Source of the DNA: Candidatus Nanopelagicales bacterium
GTDB taxonomy: Bacteria > Actinomycetota > Actinomycetes > S36-B12 > UBA5976
DNA length: 13,355 nucleotides
Reading direction: 5' to 3'
Assembly: GCA_030831445.1 (NCBI GenBank)
Contig: JAURLB010000042.1
Location: 1 to 13,355, forward strand
Below are positions 1 through 6,431 of the stretch, piece after piece (within the stretch, counting starts at the first letter, position 1; every line of letters starts with the position of its first letter). Below the pieces are notes generated by a model. That model had not been told where the DNA came from. It did not search any database and worked only from the letters and a program-made list of their open reading frames with translations. The position numbers and the translations under genes are program-made.

Positions 1-989
1 CCCTTCACATTCACGCCTTCCAGACTCGAAAGAACTTTAGAAGTATCGAGATTCAAAAAATCACTGCAGGCAACTGTGGCAAGCGCATTTGCCGCGTTGA
101 ATACACCAGGCATTGACACCGCAGCTTTGATGACAGAACTGTCATGAGCAATTTCAATCTGACCATACCCTCCATTTGTGGTCACGTAGTCGCTCAATCG
201 CCAATCCGCTTTGAACTCTTTTGTCGTATACGTAATACATGGAATTTGAATCTCACCGTGAAGCCGCTGTCCCCATTCATCGTCAATACAAATAATCGCA
301 CTTTTTGCATACAACGGATCAAACAACTGCTTTTTTGCAAGGTAATAATCTTCCATAGTTGTGTGGAAGTCCAAATGATCGGGACTTAAGCCGGTGAAGA
401 TTGCTACATCATACGTAATTCCTACAACTCGCTCTAGCACTAGCGCATGGGAGGAAACTTCCATCACAACACAATCAGCACCCTGAATACGCGCTTGCTC
501 TACTTCCCGATACAGTACACACGACTCAGGTGTGGTGCGAGCGGACGATACATGTTCATTTCTTAAACGAAATCCAAGTGTGCCGATGAGAAGTGGATTG
601 AAGCCGTTACTTTGCAAAGCACTAGCAATCATGTGTGTCGTAGTTGTCTTTCCATTGGTTCCGGTTACTCCAATGGTGAGAAGAGAACTGAAAGGATCTC
701 CGTAAATGATTCGGGCGAAATGCGCCATCACCTGCCGGGGATTATCAACTATAACGAGTGGAACTTCTGTGAGTATTTGCCCTGCTCCAACTTCATCAGT
801 GAGTATCGCTACCGCACCCATGTCTATTGCACTGGAGGCGTATTCAATCCCGTGGTGATGCAGTCCCGGAAGTGCCGCAAAGACATCGCCGGGCTGAATG
901 TCTCGACTGTTGTTTGTTATCCCTGTAACGTGAATCTCAATATTGTTGGGTGGTAGCCCGCAGGCTTGCAGTACTTCGTCCAGAACCAT
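1..989 (-). CDS. murE: UDP-N-acetylmuramyl-tripeptide synthetase MurE (N-terminal part, cut by window edge)
   Basis: MurE is the cytoplasmic ATP-dependent ligase that adds the third stem-peptide residue to UDP-MurNAc-L-Ala-D-Glu. Only 329 codons are visible; the C-terminal domain, which carries the motif that tells diaminopimelate from lysine enzymes, lies outside the window, so the substrate cannot be read. The Mur-ligase P-loop GVTGTNGKTTTT is at residues 107-118, the RTTPES motif at 151-156, MEVSSHAL at 176-183, and FTGLSPDHLDFH at 198-209. K219 in AKKQLF matches the lysine that is carbamylated in the family. NAANALA near 298-304 is the usual central-domain signature. The start is ATG at 989, seven bases after the ftsI stop; the ribosome-binding site is weak, suggesting translational coupling to ftsI. 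It is the last visible gene of the dcw operon. Confidence 0.96.
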   Translation of the reverse strand, partial: MVLDEVLQACGLPPNNIEIHVTGITNNSRDIQPGDVFAALPGLHHHGIEYASSAIDMGAVAILTDEVGAGQILTEVPLVIVDNPRQVMAHFARIIYGDPFSSLLTIGVTGTNGKTTTTHMIASALQSNGFNPLLIGTLGFRLRNEHVSSARTTPESCVLYREVEQARIQGADCVVMEVSSHALVLERVVGITYDVAIFTGLSPDHLDFHTTMEDYYLAKKQLFDPLYAKSAIICIDDEWGQRLHGEIQIPCITYTTKEFKADWRLSDYVTTNGGYGQIEIAHDSSVIKAAVSMPGVFNAANALATVACSDFLNLDTSKVLSSLEGVNVK

Positions 990-996
990 TTGTCTA

Positions 997-2736
997 TCAC
1001 CACTTCAATCGCAGTTTCGGCAACTTACTGCCGGTCGGCGGAATCCGAAGTTGTTGCAATGCAAAGCTCGCAACTTTCTTAAACACTGGCCCGGCTAGCG
1101 CGCCACCGTATATTCCACTTTGTGGTCGATCAAGGAAGACGCCCACAACAAGTTCAGGGTTATCTGAGGGTGCAATACCAATAAACGAAGCAATATAACC
1201 TCGGTAGCAACCACATTTCGGATCAAATGCCTGCGCGGTACCAGTCTTGCCTGAAATCCTGTAGCTAGGAATTTTTGCTTGAGGCGCGGTACCTTTTGCC
1301 GAAACAACATATTCCATCATGCTACGAACATCTCTTGCAGTTTGAGTTGAGACAACGCGAGTTGATTCAGATTGCGGCAAAGGGTCAAATCGACCACTTC
1401 CATCTTGAACGCCTTGGATGATAGTTGGTTGAACTCTGACTCCATCATTTGCAATTGTGGCAAAGATACTCATCGCCTGCAAAGCATTCAAACTATAGCC
1501 TTGCCCAAACGATAGTGTTGGTTTCGTTGTTCCAGACCACTCGCTCACTTGCGGCAACGATCCGCTACTTTCAGCGGGAAGCTGTACCTTAGTTTTTTGT
1601 CCAATTCCAAATTTTTTCAGATAGTCGTAGAAGGTAGTATCCGATAACTTTTCGCTCACCAAGATTGAACCTATGTTGCTTGAATGAGCCATAATTCCGG
1701 TGAGGGTGAGTTTTAAACCATTGTGTGCGTGCGAATCAGTAAAGCGCTTGTCGCCGCGTCGTAAGCCTGATGGAATCTTGAACTTACTTGAGAGCGAGAC
1801 TTTCCCTTCTTCGAGTGCTGCAGCGAGAGTAATCACTTTTCCAGTGCTACCTGGTTCAAAGGCATCGCTTACGGCTCGATTTCCCAATAAGGAAGTGTCA
1901 ACTCCAATTATGTTGTTCGGATCAAACGTAGGTGCTGTAGCCATTGCAAGAATCTCACCAGTTTTTGGATTCATAACAATCACAACGCCACTCTTGGCAC
2001 GCGTAGCCTGTACTTGCGCGGCAATCGCTTCTTGCGCAAACCATTGAATGTCTCGATCGAGAGTTAACTTTATGTGTTGTCCATCAATTGCTTGAACCAA
2101 TGACTGATCAGCTGTAGATAGGCCCGGGACAGTTGAGAATGTGCGCTCTCCATTCAACCCGCCAAGTACTTTCTGCATTGAGTACTCAAGCCCACCAAGC
2201 CCAAGTCCCTCAGAGTTCACAAATCCCAAAACATTCGCTGCAAGAAGTCCTTCGGGATAACTCCTAGCAAGGCTTCGTTCACTGAAAATTCCAGGTAATT
2301 GCAGTTGTTCTATTTTTTCCCATTGGCTTGGTGTGACATTGCGTGCAATAACACTGTAGCGACGAGTACCGGCTAATCGCTCAGTTATGAGAGCTGGGTC
2401 TTGACCAGTCACGTTTGCAATCAGCAGTCCTTGCGACTTTGGATCTTTAACAAGTGTCTGATCTGCAATAACATTTCTAGAATCAACTGTCATTGCCAAG
2501 GTGTGACCATTTCTATCGAGTATCTGCCCACGGATCGCCGGAATTGCTACGGTTTGGGTTTCAGAACTCGTTGGAACTTGAATGTCAGAAGGCAAGGTGA
2601 AGGCCTGCGCTTGCACCATGCCCACAATGAGCGATGCAATGGTGATTAGCATGATTGCGCGTGAGAGCTTGAGTCTGCGTTCGATTTTGCTTCGAATGTC
2701 TACCGATAATTCTGGCGCACCTAAAGTTGATTTCAT
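997..2736 (-). CDS. ftsI: Septal peptidoglycan transpeptidase FtsI (class B penicillin-binding protein)
   Basis: This 579-residue protein is a class B penicillin-binding protein, the transpeptidase that cross-links septal peptidoglycan. A short cytoplasmic tail leads to one membrane anchor (about residues 28-46). A pedestal domain follows, containing the conserved RGQILDRNG block at 69-77. The C-terminal transpeptidase domain has all three active-site motifs: STGK at 297-300 (nucleophile Ser297), SSN at 352-354 and KTGT at 497-500. A GQG motif sits at 411-413. Two cysteines (508 and 510) lie just after the KTG motif. There is no PASTA domain, which separates it from the PBP2x type. The ATG at 2736 overlaps the stop of the FtsL-like gene by four bases (ATGA), and murE follows after seven bases, so it is translated within the dcw operon. 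Its place in that operon supports FtsI rather than an elongation PBP2. Confidence 0.96.
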   Translation of the reverse strand: MKSTLGAPELSVDIRSKIERRLKLSRAIMLITIASLIVGMVQAQAFTLPSDIQVPTSSETQTVAIPAIRGQILDRNGHTLAMTVDSRNVIADQTLVKDPKSQGLLIANVTGQDPALITERLAGTRRYSVIARNVTPSQWEKIEQLQLPGIFSERSLARSYPEGLLAANVLGFVNSEGLGLGGLEYSMQKVLGGLNGERTFSTVPGLSTADQSLVQAIDGQHIKLTLDRDIQWFAQEAIAAQVQATRAKSGVVIVMNPKTGEILAMATAPTFDPNNIIGVDTSLLGNRAVSDAFEPGSTGKVITLAAALEEGKVSLSSKFKIPSGLRRGDKRFTDSHAHNGLKLTLTGIMAHSSNIGSILVSEKLSDTTFYDYLKKFGIGQKTKVQLPAESSGSLPQVSEWSGTTKPTLSFGQGYSLNALQAMSIFATIANDGVRVQPTIIQGVQDGSGRFDPLPQSESTRVVSTQTARDVRSMMEYVVSAKGTAPQAKIPSYRISGKTGTAQAFDPKCGCYRGYIASFIGIAPSDNPELVVGVFLDRPQSGIYGGALAGPVFKKVASFALQQLRIPPTGSKLPKLRLKW

Positions 2737-3233
2737 TGATTCGCTCTATTCACAAGAACAGCCGAATCATCTGTTGGAATTTGAGAAGTGTGAAGTGGTC
2801 GCGAACCACTTGGCGTTAACTCAATATCAGTGAGGTCCGTGGTAGGAACATTGTCGAATGGAGCGACAAACGAGCGCGCTCCAGATCTTTTGCCAAGAAT
2901 TTCACCATCGCTAAGACGAAGGAATACCGGATTACCCATAGGCACCATGCCCAACTTGCGCGCACGTTCGGATAACGTGGCAGGTGCAGCCATGACACTC
3001 AATTGTTGCTGTAACGCTTGAACTTCTGCAGCTGAATTTCGAGTTTGCAAAAGCAACTGTTGCTCAGTGAATGCACCTTGACTCAAAAATGTTTGCACAA
3101 CGAGGTTTGCCATTACCCCTGCAACAATCAGGAAAGCGACAAGCCCAATAAATCCACGTGAACTTAATGTTTTCTCGTTAGAGATTACGCTGAGATTTCG
3201 AAGTGGCTGGACGACTTCTGCTAAGGCACTCAC
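2733..3233 (-). CDS. ftsL: FtsL-like septum-formation protein
   Basis: This 166-residue protein is predicted to be a bitopic inner-membrane divisome subunit. A cytoplasmic N-terminus of about 26 residues is followed by one hydrophobic segment (about 27-49) and then a Gln/Ala-rich stretch likely to form a coiled coil (54-80). After it comes ERARKLGMVPMGNPVFL (89-105), the pattern seen at this position in FtsL/DivIC-type proteins. The C-terminal 60 residues look disordered. In the family, FtsL pairs with an FtsB/DivIC partner to activate the FtsW-FtsI synthase. FtsL proteins diverge quickly, so the name rests on topology and on the position between rsmH and ftsI. The start is GTG, overlapping the rsmH stop by four bases (GTGA), and the gene overlaps ftsI by four bases, indicating tight translational coupling. 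Confidence 0.85.
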   Translation of the reverse strand: MSALAEVVQPLRNLSVISNEKTLSSRGFIGLVAFLIVAGVMANLVVQTFLSQGAFTEQQLLLQTRNSAAEVQALQQQLSVMAAPATLSERARKLGMVPMGNPVFLRLSDGEILGKRSGARSFVAPFDNVPTTDLTDIELTPSGSRPLHTSQIPTDDSAVLVNRANQ

Positions 3234-4165
3234 GCCGCCTCCCTGGCAGCGAGAACGCGCAAGCGCGCCGAACGTGAACGAGGATTGAGATTGACTTCAT
3301 CATCCGTTGGTTCAAGCCCACCTGAGTACACCAAAAAGTAAGCTGGCGGTTGAACTTGAATGGGCAAGTCAATTGGATGAGGGCTTGAACTCAATTTTCT
3401 AAACAAATTTTTAACAATACGGTCCTCAAGCGAATGGTATGTTAAAACCAAAATTCTTCCGCTTGGGTTGAGTCTTTCAACTGCCATTTGTAATACGCGT
3501 CGAAGTTGTTCCAACTCTTGATTCACTTCAATGCGAATTGCTTGGAAGGATTTACGTGCGGGATGGCCCGATTTACGTAATACAAAAGCAGGCAGTGCAC
3601 CTTTAATGACATCCACTAATTCACCTGTTGTTGTGACTGGCCTATGCTTCACAATTGCAGCTACAATTTTTTTGGCATACTTTTCTTCACCAAATTCAAA
3701 TAGCACTTTTTCAAGCTCATCTGCTTCATAAGAATTCACAACTTCGTACGCGCTTAACTCCTGACTTGCATCCATGCGCATATCAAGTCGAGCGTCTTGG
3801 TGATAAGAAAATCCGCGCGTTTCATCGTCAAGTTGCATTGAGGAGACTCCTAGATCAAACAGAATCCCATCTATTCCCTGAATACTTCGAGTCGCGAGTA
3901 TGTCTTCAAGTTCGTCAAAATCTGCATGAACGAAATCAATCTGATGATTCCAACGTGCCAATCGCACCTTACTTCGTTCAAGCGCTTCTTGATCTCGGTC
4001 AATGGCGATGACTCGCACATTGTCAAAGGACTGCACGATGTTTTCCGTATGCCCACCAAGCCCTACGGTAGCGTCCACAAAAACCTTGTCGCGACCTTGT
4101 AATGCAGGTGCCAACGCTTCAAGACACTCATTGACCATAACGGTTGTGTGTTGGAAATCTGCCAT
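3230..4165 (-). CDS. rsmH: 16S rRNA (cytosine1402-N4)-methyltransferase RsmH
   Basis: RsmH (formerly MraW) uses S-adenosylmethionine to methylate N4 of C1402 in the decoding centre of 16S rRNA. The 311-residue length is normal. Visible family motifs are HTTVMVNECLEAL at 6-18, the SAM-binding block DATVGLGGHT at 31-40, the acidic end of the second strand AIDRD at 54-58, ILFDLGVSSMQLD at 101-113, the conserved RGFSYHQDARLDMRMD at 117-132, and LTYHSLEDRIVKNLF at 241-255. The start is ATG at 4165. No good Shine-Dalgarno sequence is visible, but a perfect 17-bp hairpin ends 24 bases upstream. The gap to mraZ is 74 bases, the only sizeable gap in the visible dcw operon, while the 3' end overlaps ftsL by four bases. 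Confidence 0.97.
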   Translation of the reverse strand: MADFQHTTVMVNECLEALAPALQGRDKVFVDATVGLGGHTENIVQSFDNVRVIAIDRDQEALERSKVRLARWNHQIDFVHADFDELEDILATRSIQGIDGILFDLGVSSMQLDDETRGFSYHQDARLDMRMDASQELSAYEVVNSYEADELEKVLFEFGEEKYAKKIVAAIVKHRPVTTTGELVDVIKGALPAFVLRKSGHPARKSFQAIRIEVNQELEQLRRVLQMAVERLNPSGRILVLTYHSLEDRIVKNLFRKLSSSPHPIDLPIQVQPPAYFLVYSGGLEPTDDEVNLNPRSRSARLRVLAAREAA

Positions 4166-4189
4166 TGTTTTCGACCCACAGAAGTGCTA

Positions 4190-4231
4190 CTTGTGATGTG
4201 GGCATCGGGGAAGTGATGCCCACATCACAAG
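4190..4231 (-). repeat. Perfect 17-bp inverted repeat between mraZ and rsmH
   Basis: The arms at 4190-4206 and 4215-4231 are exact reverse complements, with an 8-base loop (4207-4214). The structure starts nine bases after the mraZ stop and ends 24 bases before the rsmH start. Neither strand carries a U-tract after the stem, so it is not a typical intrinsic terminator. It could be an mRNA stabiliser or processing site that sets rsmH-ftsI expression relative to mraZ, a protein-binding palindrome, or a copy of a dispersed palindromic repeat. The arms are seen in the sequence; the function is not known. Confidence 0.9.
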
Positions 4232-4239
4232 AAGTTTGG

Positions 4240-4668
4240 TTAGGAAGGTCCAATCACCTCCCCGTCCAGTTCAACGAATTCAGGTTCAGAGGCAGAGAGG
4301 TAGCTGTTCCACGCAGCTGCATCCCAAATTTCTATTCTGGTGTCTGCACCAATGACGATGCAGTCACGATCAAGGCCGGCATATTCACGCAGCGAAGGCG
4401 GCAACGTGATTCGACCTTGTTTGTCTGGAAGTTCATCAAAAGCACTTGAGAAAAAGACACGTGTATATGAGCGCACTTTGCTGCTTGTTTGGGCTGCAGC
4501 GCGCAATTTGGCCGCATAGTCACTGAACTCATCAGCTGGCCAGATGACTAAACAGCGCTCTTGGCCTTTGGTAATAACGAGGCCAGTGGTTAATTCATCG
4601 CGAAACTTTGTGGGAAGGATTAATCGACCTTTGTCATCAATGCGCGGGGTATGGGTGCCAAGAAACAC
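4240..4668 (-). CDS. mraZ: Transcriptional regulator MraZ
   Basis: MraZ is an AbrB-like (SpoVT/AbrB fold) DNA-binding protein that in studied bacteria assembles into rings and regulates its own operon, the dcw cluster. The 142-residue length is typical. The two tandem MraZ domains show the signature twice: DDKGRLILP at 11-19 and DKQGRITLP at 82-90. The start is GTG at 4668, supported by a strong Shine-Dalgarno GGAGGT six bases upstream; the opening [15 protein letters not shown] aligns with family N-termini. It is the first gene of the dcw operon, following an intrinsic terminator and a promoter covered by four 10-base-spaced TGG boxes, the arrangement expected for MraZ autoregulation. Confidence 0.97.
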   Translation of the reverse strand: MFLGTHTPRIDDKGRLILPTKFRDELTTGLVITKGQERCLVIWPADEFSDYAAKLRAAAQTSSKVRSYTRVFFSSAFDELPDKQGRITLPPSLREYAGLDRDCIVIGADTRIEIWDAAAWNSYLSASEPEFVELDGEVIGPS

Positions 4669-4674
4669 CGTTTT

Positions 4675-4680
4675 ACCTCC
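4675..4680 (-). promoter_or_regulatory. Ribosome binding site of mraZ
   Basis: GGAGGT on the minus strand lies six bases before the GTG at 4668. It settles that mraZ begins with this non-ATG codon. Confidence 0.88.
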
Positions 4681-4684
4681 ACTC

Positions 4685-4717
4685 TTGAGGGCTTCCCACT
4701 GCCTTACGGCTCCTCAA
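4685..4717 (-). promoter_or_regulatory. Possible nested hairpin in the mraZ leader
   Basis: In the predicted 5' leader, TTGAGG (4712-4717) can pair with CCTCAA (4685-4690), enclosing a small GCC-GTAA-GGC hairpin (4701-4710) whose loop fits the GNRA pattern. The structure ends just before the ribosome binding site. The pairing is short and could be chance. Confidence 0.35.
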
Positions 4718-4724
4718 TAGGTGC

Positions 4725-4752
4725 AATCTACTCCATTTTGCTCCATTTGCAA
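4725..4752 (-). promoter_or_regulatory. Predicted promoter of the dcw operon (mraZ)
   Basis: On the minus strand a -35-like TTGCAA (4747-4752) is separated by 16 bases from a -10-like TAGATT (4725-4730); each matches the sigma-70/SigA consensus at four of six bases. Transcription from it would give a leader of about 50 bases before the mraZ GTG. It lies between the upstream terminator and mraZ and is overlapped by the TGG boxes, so MraZ bound there could block RNA polymerase. Confidence 0.6.
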
Positions 4753-4770
4753 CCACTTTTCTCCATTTTT
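4731..4770 (-). promoter_or_regulatory. MraZ-binding boxes: four TGG repeats with 10-base period
   Basis: Read on the minus strand, four consecutive 10-base units begin TGGAG, TGGTT, TGGAG and TGGAG, each preceded by an A-rich stretch (TGG triplets at 4763-4765, 4753-4755, 4743-4745 and 4733-4735). Known MraZ operators are short direct repeats with a 10-bp spacing (TGGGN in Escherichia coli, an AAAGTG-type box in mollicutes), contacted by neighbouring subunits of the MraZ ring. The exact spacing, the position over the promoter and the adjacent mraZ gene make autoregulation by MraZ the best reading. The second unit is the most divergent. Confidence 0.8.
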
Positions 4771-4796
4771 TGGAAAATTTTGGATTTCTTCGCCAA

Positions 4797-4824
4797 ATAA
4801 AAAAGGCCCCGAAAGGGGCCTTTT
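4797..4824 (-). terminator. Intrinsic terminator after the SOS/DUF3040 operon
   Basis: A perfect 10-bp stem (4801-4810 with 4815-4824) with a 4-base loop gives, on the minus strand, a GC-rich hairpin running into a tract of six T. It begins 12 bases after the stop of the DUF3040 gene and precedes the mraZ promoter, so it separates the two operons. On the plus strand the T-tract is only four long and no gene feeds it. Confidence 0.92.
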
Positions 4825-4836
4825 GAAAATCTCCGG

Positions 4837-5205
4837 TTACTCGTCGTAGCGCTCACGACGCTTTTCGAATCTCTCCTGAGCACGATCTGTGATCGAGCCA
4901 CGTCGGCGTGGTTTGGGTGGCTTTGCTTCACGCGAGCCAGCAGTAAGGGCTCGATTGATGATGAGGTACAGGCCAGCCAAAGTGAGTAAGAACCCCACAA
5001 TTCCAAGCAATGGAATCTGCTGCGCCACTCCAGCGACGATCAAACCCAAACCGATCACGCTAAGCAGGGCAAAAATGCCTGTAAATCGCCCACCGAGCCG
5101 AGGCAAGGCAGGACTTCCGAGCGTACTGGCCAAGCGTGGATCTTCAGCGCTCAGCGCCTTTTCCATCTCGTCAAGGAGACGCTGTTCGTGTTCTGATAGT
5201 GGCAT
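4837..5205 (-). CDS. DUF3040 family membrane protein
   Basis: This 122-residue protein begins MPLSEHEQRLLDEMEKAL and continues EDPRLASTL, the N-terminal signature of DUF3040, a family found in Actinomycetota. Two hydrophobic segments (about 42-60 and 65-83) form a predicted helical hairpin in the membrane. The C-terminal tail from about 91 is basic and rich in Arg and Pro, ending in a charged helix, probably cytoplasmic. No function is established for the family. The ATG at 5205 follows GGGAGGT with a 5-base spacer. The gene lies 31 bases after dinB with no clear promoter between, so it may be co-transcribed with the SOS genes, and it is followed by a strong terminator. Being next to mraZ is common for this family in actinobacteria, so its link to DNA damage may be only positional. 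Confidence 0.9.
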   Translation of the reverse strand: MPLSEHEQRLLDEMEKALSAEDPRLASTLGSPALPRLGGRFTGIFALLSVIGLGLIVAGVAQQIPLLGIVGFLLTLAGLYLIINRALTAGSREAKPPKPRRRGSITDRAQERFEKRRERYDE

Positions 5206-5236
5206 CGCTTACCTCCCTTGCCAAAGAATAGGTCAG

Positions 5237-6427
5237 TTATTCCGGATTGTCATCTGAATCTAGCAGCCGTGCCGGCAGGATAGACCCTTCTCCAAATTTA
5301 TCGTGCACTTTTGACATTGCTGTATCTGCTTTGTGCCAGGCGATTTCAATTTGCCCTAAATCAAGTTGATTCCACGCATCCTCTTGAAACTGAAGTTTGT
5401 CGGCTTTAACGCCTACCAGGCGTACAGGTTTCGTAGTGTTTGATTGGCTTAAAAGAGATTTTGCAATTTGGTAAATCTCATACGCTGTATTCGTAGCACC
5501 TAGCAGTGTCTTGCTTCGGGAAATAGTAGAAAAGTCACCGGTGCGCAGTTTGATCGAAATAGTTCCAGCGAGGTAATCGTGCTCCTTTAAACGCTTCGAT
5601 ACCTTGAGACTCAACTCGTATAGATACTTTTCAATTTCCTCTCTGTCACTCAAATCATGCGAAAATGTCATTTCATTACTTATCGATTTTTCACCACGCT
5701 CTGGAACAACTTTCCGTTCATCGCGTCCCCACGCTAAGTCAATCAAGTGTTCTGCCATTGATGGTCCAACAATTTTTGCGAGTGTTACATCAGAGAGATA
5801 TGCCAGGTCAGCGACTTTCTTAATCCCAAGCTTGAGTAACAGTTCCTCTGTTTTTGCCCCCACTCCCCACAATGCGCCGACACTCAATGGATGCAAAAAC
5901 CCAATTACGTCATCTGGTAAAACTTGCAGCACTCCATTTGGTTTAATGTGTGTTGAAGCAAGTTTGGCAACGAATTTGGTTGTCGCCAATCCAACGGAGC
6001 ACGTAATACCTTGCTCCTGCCACACTCGATTTCGGATCTCGTGTGCAATCTCAATTGGTTCCCCCAGCAGTTTCCGACTACCACTTACGTCAAGAAATGC
6101 TTCATCAACTGACAATGGTTCTACCAAGGGTGTGAATGAGTGAAATATCTCCATGACTTGATGACTTACTTCAGCATACGCCTCAAAGTTTGGTGAGATG
6201 ATGGTTGCGTTGGGTGCCAGTCTGCGCGCTTGACTCATCGGCATCGCAGCCTTGACGCCAAGTGCACGAGCCTCGTAGGTTGCACTTAGCACTACTGACC
6301 GATTCGAACCACCACCTACAATGACTGGCACACCCTGCAGATGAGAAGAATCTCGTATTTCGACACTTGCATAAAACGCATCCATATCGACGTGCAAAAT
6401 GGGTGTCAGCAGCGAAGTGTGATCCAT
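5237..6427 (-). CDS. dinB: DNA polymerase IV (Y-family translesion polymerase DinB)
   Basis: DinB inserts nucleotides opposite damaged bases and extends distorted ends, at low fidelity. The 396-residue protein has the catalytic metal ligands of an active Y-family enzyme: D14 in HVDMDAFYASVE (12-23), and D108 and E109 in SVDEAFLDVSG (106-116). The steric-gate position matching E. coli F13 is Y19. YEARALGVKAAMPMSQARRL (51-70) and CSVGLATTKFVAKLAS (143-158) are also typical, followed by a helix-hairpin-helix thumb region (about 181-205) and a little-finger domain. The clamp-binding region reads QLDLG (354-358), not the usual QLxLF. I chose ATG 6427 over the upstream GTG 6442 because AGGG lies seven bases before it and family alignment starts there. 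It begins four bases after dnaE2. Intact acidic residues argue against ImuB, which lacks them. Confidence 0.94.
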   Translation of the reverse strand: MDHTSLLTPILHVDMDAFYASVEIRDSSHLQGVPVIVGGGSNRSVVLSATYEARALGVKAAMPMSQARRLAPNATIISPNFEAYAEVSHQVMEIFHSFTPLVEPLSVDEAFLDVSGSRKLLGEPIEIAHEIRNRVWQEQGITCSVGLATTKFVAKLASTHIKPNGVLQVLPDDVIGFLHPLSVGALWGVGAKTEELLLKLGIKKVADLAYLSDVTLAKIVGPSMAEHLIDLAWGRDERKVVPERGEKSISNEMTFSHDLSDREEIEKYLYELSLKVSKRLKEHDYLAGTISIKLRTGDFSTISRSKTLLGATNTAYEIYQIAKSLLSQSNTTKPVRLVGVKADKLQFQEDAWNQLDLGQIEIAWHKADTAMSKVHDKFGEGSILPARLLDSDDNPE

Positions 6428-6431
6428 TGTT

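Noticed and set aside
4190..4231. Hairpin after mraZ as an intrinsic terminator
   Set aside because: There is no U-tract on either strand after the stem, and essential division genes follow directly.
4889..5257. Plus-strand open frame of 122 codons opposite DUF3040
   Set aside because: It is antisense to a recognised family member with a strong ribosome binding site; its composition is that of a complementary-strand shadow.
5604..6143. Plus-strand open frame of 179 codons opposite dinB
   Set aside because: It is antisense to a gene with clear motifs, Ser/Thr/Arg-rich like a shadow translation, and has no recognisable domain.
5237..6427. ImuB identity for the Y-family protein
   Set aside because: ImuB lacks the catalytic acids and is usually longer; here D14, D108 and E109 are present and the length is that of polymerase IV.
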